Positions 55,836-64,000 of a stretch of DNA of 64,000 nucleotides are shown here, in pieces. Position numbers and translations under genes: made by a program. The first letter of the stretch is position 1; each line of letters starts with the position of its first letter. The stretch comes from Epiperipatus broadwayi. Its lineage: Eukaryota; Onychophora; Udeonychophora; Euonychophora; Peripatidae. The notes beneath the pieces were generated by a model. That model worked only from the letters and a program-made list of their open reading frames with translations, was not told the origin of the DNA and did no database searches. The stretch covers positions 500,001 to 564,000 of the forward strand of contig JAQFVV010000257.1 in the NCBI GenBank assembly GCA_028023455.1, in the 5' to 3' direction.

Positions 55836-58699
55836 GCCATTACAATTTAGTCACTAGCTAAATTTATAGTAATGTGCATGTAGAAAAGGTAAACCAAAAT
55901 CATCATCACATTTTTATATGACAATAAATGAAGCTGTAGGGCATCCAAGTTTAAACCCTACCAGATCCAGTTTTAAAAAAAACTTTTAAACAGATAGAAA
56001 GTGGGACAACAATTATATGCTTTACTTGTTTGTGTGTTAATAAATCTCAAAAAGAGCAGTACACACATTTAATATTTAAATTTTCTGTTAAAAAGCAAAG
56101 TTATAATGCATACGTATAAGCAGTGTATGTGTAAGTTATTTAATTGTTTTATATTTCAAATATTAAACACTTTGACTTTCTTTAAAACTAACCTATGCTT
56201 GATCAATTTTAATATCTTATTCTATACTTCTATTTTGCTTTTCTATAATTGTAATTGGGATTTAAAAGTTATAGATTTAATTAAATAATAGGGTTATAAT
56301 TACTAAGCTAGCAATTATATTATTTAATGTTAGTTTATGAATGATTTGAAATAATGAAGTATGTGTGTACATTACATACAGAAATTTACATTTATTAAAT
56401 ATTGAAAGAAAAGGAAGGGTTAAATCTGTCAAATTATTTTTTTGTACAATTTTATGTTAAAAGAGGAAATCTGTTGAATCAGATATCTATTTTTGTAGCA
56501 ATTTTGTTTTTGTAAATGATTATTTGTCACTTTGGGAGCTTAAGCTGGGTGGGAACTCTAATTTTGAAATTGTCTTATCTTAAGATCTAAAGAAGGAAGC
56601 TCAAAAATTTGAAATGTTACCTAGGTGTAAGAAAAAAAGGATTACGTCTATTTTTTTTTTAAAACAAAAGTGTCTGGAAAAAGGATTAAACTTTTCAGTT
56701 GAAAAATAATTTAGTTGTAAATAAATTAGAGATCTAATTAAAATGAATTTGTCCAAAAATAGCAAGTGACGCTATCTCTGATTGGTTAAGTTAGCTCAAA
56801 AATTGGATATAAAAAGCTGTCTGGAAAAAATCAGTGGAATTATTATTGTGATTATGATTCAGATTATTAGACTATTAAATTGAATGTTGAAAATATAAGA
56901 AATAACTGGCTAGAAAAATTATATGTATGTCCCATCTTTGCCTGACCATCTGGGAAGCTGCACATCATATAGGAAAGAAAAGATGTTTTGTCTAAAGAAA
57001 TATTCTACACCTTTCAACTGACCAGAGAAATAAGATGTTCTTAATAGAAGGAAGAAAGCATTCACCTGCATTCGATGAAAGATAAATTAATCTACCAATA
57101 AATATTAATCATCAAGTCCAATTAATTGTTCCAGCAACTGAGTTTAAATCCAGGAAATTTATAACGTGAAAACAACTGCTGTATTTCATTCACTGAAAGA
57201 ATAATGCTTGACAGGAAGAGAAGAAAAATTGATATAATGATTTACAAATTATCCACTAAAGCAAATAACCTCAATAGGATCCTCATCATCAAATAATTAT
57301 ATACTTCAAGAAAGTGATTGTTCCACAGAACATGGAAATTGTTGCTGCCAAGTATAAACAGTATACAAGACAAGTGAACCCTTGGATTGGTAATATGACT
57401 TTTATATCTATTTTCTTTATGCAATCAGAGTATTAATAAAAATTTAGTAATAAAGTGACATATTTTATTTAAAGAACTTTTAAAGACAATTCAGATCAAT
57501 GGAAACCAAGAATGTCTTAATAATAATAGCTTTGAACTACATAAATGATTTTGAATGTATCAAAATTTATTTGTTTATTAATTTTACAGTTATGAAATAT
57601 TAATGTGTAAAACAATTTTTTTTATTATGGTATTATGATTTTAGTTTTAACTAATATATTATTATTATTTTGGGATAAAACACGCACATACATAGTAATA
57701 TTTTATATGTGTATGTGAAATAATAGGTGGTGTTAATATATTAAATTATTTTGTCTTGAGAAAGTATAGATTTCAGCGCTTAGAAGGGGGGGGGGATAAT
57801 GATTTAAAACTCTTTTATAAGAACTTGATTTTTCTAATTTCTATTAACATTTTTTTTTTAACATTCTACTTACATGTTAGATTTATAAAGTATGTGTGCT
57901 AATGAGTGGATAATATTTTTTTTCTTGAAATACTTTTCTCATGGAGTGAAAATCATGGTCAATGTTACATCCAACTTAATACAATATACATTTGAAGGGA
58001 AAGGGGGAAGAACTTGAAATTAATCTGAGGATTGCTATATAATCAATTATTATTATTATTTTTATTCATATTAATTTTCATGTTTATCTAGAAATTTTTA
58101 TGTATATGTTAGAAATGCAGTAATAAATATTAGTTTGTTTTGTTAAACGAGGCGTATATATTTCATTAAGTGTAGTCTTTGTTAAGTGTGATCATTCATC
58201 ATCATCAGTGGTTAAATATTAGTTATTTAAGATATAAGTAAATATGCTAAAATTAAGCAATAATTATGAATTTCTGTATAAAAATTAGTTTTATGTTTAG
58301 GCTTAGTCCTAGAGCGGTAGTTGAAACCCTTGTCATTATCGTTATTATTATCATCATCATCATCATCATCAATGTTTTAATTAATGAGCTGTTTAAATGT
58401 TTAAAGGCAATAAATAAATATTAATTTCATAATATTTAGTGATTTCTTAGTATTATTATAACCACATCCCATCATCTATTTCATGCAAGGATGAGTGAAT
58501 TGCCATCTTAAATTAGTTATACATAATCTGAGCTAGTAAACTTATAAAAATATTGAAACACATTTGTTATGTTAAGATGTGAGAAATGATTTATGTCTAA
58601 TGAACTCCACTGTGGTTTATAGATGTTTTACTTTTATCTAAATATTAGTGTGTATAGTGATATGGCTCAAAAAGCAAAATCTCCCATTTTTATTAGAAA

Positions 58700-58800
58700 T
58701 AAAGTACCAAGAAGGGATTCAAACCCGGTACATGTGAAAAGGTTATTAGATATAACTGTGTCTAGATTCAAATAATCTAGTGGTGCCCTGCTAGATTATA
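58700..58800 (-). repeat. tRNA-SINE-like fragment
   Basis: On the minus strand GGGTTTGAATCCC is an excellent B box preceded by CATGTACC, as in many tRNA-derived SINEs. The A box and tail are not clear. Confidence 0.35.
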
Positions 58801-60601
58801 TTCACTTAGTATTTGTTTAAACATGCACTTAACATCAAACCAAGAAATGTGAAAGTGGATAAGATCTACTGTCTGTATACCTGAGTTATATTTTATTGAA
58901 TTACTAGTGTACTCACCTCACGTGATTTCATATACCTGAGTTATAATACTTGTTATTAATAATTTGCTTATAATTATTGATAGTGGGATATCTTGAGAAA
59001 TCTAATGATAGAAATATGTTTCATTTCATCCAATGACCCGTAATATGATAGATAACTCAGTCTGATCTTTGGTTTAATAGCCACTACTCATGTTAAATAA
59101 TTTTTTTTTTTTTGATATAAAATCTACAATGCATTTTTCGTTTATTAAGCTAAAAAGATTTATATTTGAATCGTTTCATAGTTATTAAATACATTTGGAT
59201 CATTTGATCATCTTTATTAAGTTACATTTTTTTAACAATACTGGAATATTTGAGATTTTTACAATACTTGAATTTTTTTTGATTCTTTAATAGACCAGAT
59301 TTCATTTGGTTACACTGGATCTTTGATCGACATTTAACATTGTTACAATATATATATATATATTGAAGCAGTTGGATCTAAGTTCGATCCTAGCTTCATG
59401 ATCTTTCACATGTAGCCAACTTCAAACCCTTGTACTAACCTTGAATTTCCGATGCAATGGGGCTTTATACGTTCAGTCCATGCTAGTTTCCTTAAAGAAA
59501 AACTATTATAAATGTGTGTTAAAATTAATTCATTTGAGTTTAAATTAATCAATTCTATTAATAAATTTATGATAGAATTATTCATGAATTTATATATATT
59601 ATAACTGTGTGGATTGTGCGTATATATTTATAAATATTTAAATGTACATATTCGTTCTAAAGTTTCATTGCGTCAGGAATGTTTTGTTTTACTTTAAATA
59701 GTTTGTTCAAATTTTTAGTGATTAAAAGCTACATTCTTTCGATAAGCTTTCAGATTGTCCATTTCCAAAAACAATGGGTACAGTTTTTATTAATTAGAAA
59801 AAGATAAGTATTTAAAATGTAAGGACGGTCCTAATTAAAATCATTTTCTGATTTTAAAAATTCATTTTCTAATTAGAAAATGAATTCAAGTTAATGAGTT
59901 TGAAAGCCTTATCTAAGGAATGTATCTAAAAACAACTAGTAACTTTTTATAAGATTGATTAGGAAAGAAGCACTAGCCTGAAGGCATCAGATATAGTATA
60001 AAGAGCCCAGGAAAAGTTTCCAAGCAGCTATTATTCCTCATTAAGAGAAGCCATATATATTTCATTAGAGAAGAAGTCGCCAGTTAAATTATGAAGTAAA
60101 ATAGTGTTTCTACCATGGTGGGGGGGGGCCTTAACTTCAGGAGTCTGACTATGGTATCCCCTGAAAGTCTTCAATGTGGCTGTAATATAAAAAATCATAT
60201 ACCAATCATAAGCTGCCGAAACCTTAGAGAAATCCTTCAAAATGTCATTCAAATAATTTTCCAAAATGTGCATCTATGTTTCATCCAACTGGACTCTGCC
60301 GTGTGTAATTTAAGGAGCCAACCATGAAGAAATGGTAATATCTTTTTTATATGAACCGCTATTTTCTGGCCGGTCTTCGAACTTTATTTTACACTACCTT
60401 TAAATTAAGTACTATTAAAAGCTTTTCTCTTTCCTTAATGTATTCATGCTATTTTAAATTATGTAGTAATTCTCTATCTTAATCTCTAGTCTTTAAATTT
60501 AATATTTGTTAACTTTCTCATTTCTTACGATGGCAGTTCATTTATTTAACCTTATTATATATTTGAGATGATTATTAATGTCTTTTATTTTTATTATATG
60601 C

Positions 60602-60743
60602 CAGTAAAACTTCAACTCGATAATAATTTCCTTCGTTGCATTTGCCTTGTTAAATAATATTATATTTATTTTTATAGTAATTCTTATCCACTAGAACTAA
60701 TTTGATACAGTTCTATTAATTATCGAGTTGAAGGATTTATACA
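60602..60743. mobile_element. Small MITE with pogo/Tc1-like inverted ends
   Basis: CTTCAACTCGATAAT (60,610-60,624) is exactly complementary to 60,719-60,733, and similarity extends a few bases outward (GTAAAA versus GTATAAAT). The AA-CTCGATAA style resembles pogo/Tigger ends. The interior of about 95 bp is non-coding. The TA duplication is not certain. Confidence 0.45.
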
Positions 60744-63700
60744 ATTTTTGCTATTTTATTAATGGTTAATAAGAACAAATTATTAGCTCAATTTCTAACC
60801 TATGCTCCTGGCCACTTTACTGAATTTATAATATCTATTTACTCACATTAATATATTGTTTCGCAAAAAGGTCGATAAAGGAATTAAATGAATATATTCT
60901 AATTCAAATTTTATACTTCCTATTAATATTCAGGAAGGGAATGAGATTTAGGGCATAATTAATATAATTTCTAATTGCATTAAATACTTTTTGATTAGAG
61001 CACGTTTGACTTCAATTTAACTTGATCAGGTCATCACATAGAGCATTCTTTATATAAAATGGGTTTTATTATTTGAATACGATGATTATGAAGTCATCAT
61101 TTTCCGAATGTTGCTGATGCAAGCCATCTCCTGCTTCATAGGCTTGTCCTCAGTGATATTTCTATTAGTTTAATTATCTAGGAAGAAAGCACTTCCTCCA
61201 CTTGCTCGTTTTTTTATTATATTGGAACACCAAAGGCTCGTGGATACGACCCGGCCTTGTTTCCCCTGTGTTCCATATCTCCTTCATAGGGCATTAAAGA
61301 CTTGTAAGACACAAGCTGCCCTCATACTTAAATCACTGACCAGCCATCATATTTCTCGTGTTCATGTTTATAGCTCATAAGACGTCAGTACCGTTTATTT
61401 CTCAGTTCCAATAAAGCCCCGCTCTCATGCTCGTAAATCGTGATGAATTGATTTTATTAAAGTCAAACAAATTCATCTTCACTTATGATTAAGTTTCATA
61501 TTAAATATTAAAGTTGTGCCCTAAACACATATCTTGCTCTTTGTGAATTGATTTACAAATGTGAAAATAAATCTCACATTCTTTCTTTTAGAATTCGAGT
61601 CATAATTTCTGTCACAACCAAATACCTTTATCCACCATTACTTCCTCATCAGGGCATAGATATATATAATTCTCCTAGAACATTGTGTAATAGTATTGGC
61701 ATATTATAAGGACTGCCATTCTTATTGTAAATATAAATTCTGTTTAAAGACTAGAGATAATCCATATCATAATCTAAAAGTTGAACAAAATTATTATTAT
61801 TATTAAACATTTTATTAACACATTTGGTTTTTTTAATTTTTTTTTATTCAAATTATTTTAATATTAATGCTCACTGTCTGTATTGGCAACCTGAACATAT
61901 ATATATATATATATATATATATGAGTTGACTTATAAAGATTCTTAGTTATTTTATTATACTTTATTAGAGTTAAATCAAGGATCTCATTAATCATCATCA
62001 TCCGTTGAGCTAGTTCCTTGGCGCATAGTCATGTACCATCGATATATGTCATCCATTGATTTGATCTGAGATCGTGAGTTGGGTTTGAATTCAGTTTGAA
62101 ATGCCTGAGTTTGAATCTGACTTTGAGTTTGGGTTTGTTGATGTGTTGGCTTCTTTTTGACTGGTACAATATATATATATTCTCAGACTGATAACCATCC
62201 AAAATTAAAATTGCTGAAGATTTTCCTTGATCATTAGCTGCTAATGTTTTTAAGAATCTATCTTTATAGATCACAGTCAAAATATTAAGAACTTTATGTA
62301 CATCATCTTTTGACTGAAAAAGAGTATTATAGCATCACCATATTATAAACCTAGAAACCAAGAAAAAGAAATTTTTATTTTTGCATTTCATCTGTTCAAT
62401 TTAAAATATTACATCCAAGCTTAATATTTGTTTCATTAAGTTGTCCTTGAGTAAACAGACATTTTTTTAAACATTCATCTTAGTAAATGCCATGATCAAA
62501 TCAATATTTCCAATATATAAATTACAAATTACTCACAATATTTTAATAATTTTTTTTGATAACAAAACCTATATCTGGTGCTTTCTTGATTTTTTTAAAA
62601 GCACATTATTCTTGTATATACTCATCTACGACTAAACTTTTTCAATGAAAATACTTTTGCTGTTGTGAATAACAGTGCTATTCTACAATAATGATTGCAA
62701 TATTTCATAATTGATTAAACTGCAAAAAGAGAACATTTTTAAAATCAAGGGATATAACTTTTGTAAGTTCATACCTTTCTAAAATATTTAAGGATATGTC
62801 TTCACTATATTTTAAAACTTTTCCAGGTAATCCTTCAGTACTATAATTTCCCCATCTTTAAGATTACAAAGAGGCATCATAATTTAATCAAGCTAAATAT
62901 CTGCATCTAAAATTAAATTGGTGATTAGGATAGATATATCATTAAAAACAATCATTTGAATATTGTATCATTTTTGGCTTACACTATTTTTTTTAAATCT
63001 ATATATTATTTCCAATGTGTCAAAAAAATCTAAAGAGCCCATATTCTATAGTAGTGTTTTCCAAAGTGGATATTACTATCCTGAATGTTTCTGGAATGAT
63101 ATTGGTTGTGGAACATATTTGTGTAAGGTGTACTTGGTGAGTGTTGAAAAAAATAACAGGACATTGGAAGCATAAAGAAAAAAGATAAAAACAATGTGAA
63201 AACTATTTGTGCATGTTTCATCCTTTGTGTAATAAAGAAATGAAGTCATGATAATTATTTTCCAAATAAATGCATAAAATACAAATCATAACTGATCAGT
63301 GATCAAATTTACTAATGTGTTGGCAGATAAGAATGTTACACATTGATGGAAAGTTCAACATTAATTCAATATAGGTATGTAATGACTTACATAATGATAC
63401 AATAAATAAACAACATATGAAAATCAAATTTAGATTGTTTGTGAATTGTGTGATCCCAATTGACAATAGTGCAGTGAGATAAGTATTTTAAAATTTTAAT
63501 TTATATTCTATATCTTTAAATCTTTATGATTATGAATCACATGTAAAACAAATTGTATTATTTCAGTAGACAAACAATTTGCATATGAGTATATTTATAC
63601 ATTTTCTTAACATCAATCATATACTTTTGTGTCTTCGAGTGCTTATTATTAATAAAATTGTAGCATACTTTTATTGTTGCAATACTATTTGAAGTGTCAG

Positions 63701-64000
63701 GTCAGTATATTTATTGTCCTTCTTATTATAGTATTAATGAAAACAATGGAATGAAATCATAAAGAACTGTTAAACATTAATATTTATTTATATCTATCAA
63801 ATTATATGCTTTAATTGCTAATTAAAGCATGTAATATTAAGAAAAAAATATTTAAATAAGCAAACTTATTTACTGTATTCAAATCGCCTAAATAATTTTT
63901 AATTTATTTATTTCTTGATATTAGATAATTTAATATCAAATACATATATTTAAAGATGAACAAGAACAAAATCCACTTAATTAGTTTTTTTAATATTGTA
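60744..64000. other. No gene seen
   Basis: A patch of higher G+C at about 61,090-61,440 may be an old repeat or a regulatory segment; it contains TGACGTCT on the minus strand and no clear exon. A (TA)n tract lies at 61,897-61,922. The rest to the window end is A+T-rich with no recognised gene. Confidence 0.5.

Larger units (their letters stand above)
54831..60600. other. Gene-poor region with SINE-like pieces and microsatellites
   Basis: No coding exon is supported. A (TA)n tract lies at 55,777-55,832 and an ATC triplet run at 58,335-58,371. B-box-like sequences mark possible SINE relics near 58,700-58,735 (minus strand, GGGTTTGAATCCC) and 59,370-59,395 (plus strand, AGTTCGATCCT). Near 56,781-56,815 ATTGG elements precede TATAAAAA, promoter-like but with no exon identified downstream. 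Confidence 0.5.

Noticed and set aside
60031-60273. 80-codon minus-strand frame with an internal acceptor-like site
   Set aside because: It crosses a G9 homopolymer, has no recognised domain, and no partner exon was found.
63045-63065. TAGTGTTTTCCAAAGTGG as a hAT terminus
   Set aside because: No matching inverted end or 8-bp duplication could be found downstream.

Overview
This window is very A+T-rich eukaryotic DNA from an animal, most likely an invertebrate. The lineage cannot be fixed from sequence alone. The animal assignment rests on one spliced exon closely resembling the ankyrin region of ANKRD27/VARP, on tRNA-derived SINEs (one clearly from tRNA-Gly-TCC), on Merlin and hAT DNA transposons, and on hammerhead-ribozyme repeats of the retrozyme/Penelope-associated type. 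No bacterial gene organisation is present. Only the ANKRD27-like exon (13,708-13,816, + strand) looks like a host protein-coding exon; most other DNA is intron or intergenic sequence filled with mobile elements.

Layout. 1-5.9 kb: A/T-rich DNA with a Cys-rich coding relic, a SINE-like piece and an (ATT)40 tract. 5.9-9.4 kb: a decayed L1/Tx1-like LINE on the minus strand. 9.4-13.7 kb: T-rich DNA without genes. 13.7 kb: the ankyrin exon. 14.6-15.5 kb: a fold-back element with a SINE inside one arm and a hammerhead-like core in the other. 15.5-20.6 kb: no gene. 20.8-21.5 kb: the 3' end of a LINE. 23.1-25.0 kb: a Merlin (IS1016-like) transposon fossil with terminal inverted repeats of about 180 bp. 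27.1-29.5 kb: a tandem array of about 424-bp units, each carrying a complete type I hammerhead ribozyme. 31.1 kb: a hAT MITE. 35.2 and 36.3 kb: two tRNA SINEs. 36.7-48.0 kb: a chain of three LINEs joined through (ATT)n tracts, two of them pure arrays of about 300 bp. 48.8-49.6 kb: a 336-bp-unit array with an inverted leading copy. 51.7-52.5 kb: a long palindrome, a second hammerhead locus and another inverted repeat. 54.1-54.5 kb: a diverged relative of the hammerhead family. 54.5-64 kb: gene-poor DNA with (TA)n tracts, SINE-like pieces and one small MITE.

The most interesting system is the hammerhead repeat family. Its core (CUGAAGA, stem II GACC/GGUC, GAAA, ACCGGU, cleavage after GUC) and both parts of stem I can be folded by hand. 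Five plus-strand cleavage sites would release four monomers of 422-428 nt. The main array and the second locus both begin with an inverted copy and both sit between (TA)n tracts. A second notable pattern is that LINEs appear to have inserted repeatedly at (ATT)n tracts. All LINE and transposase reading frames seen here are broken by stops, frameshifts or truncation.
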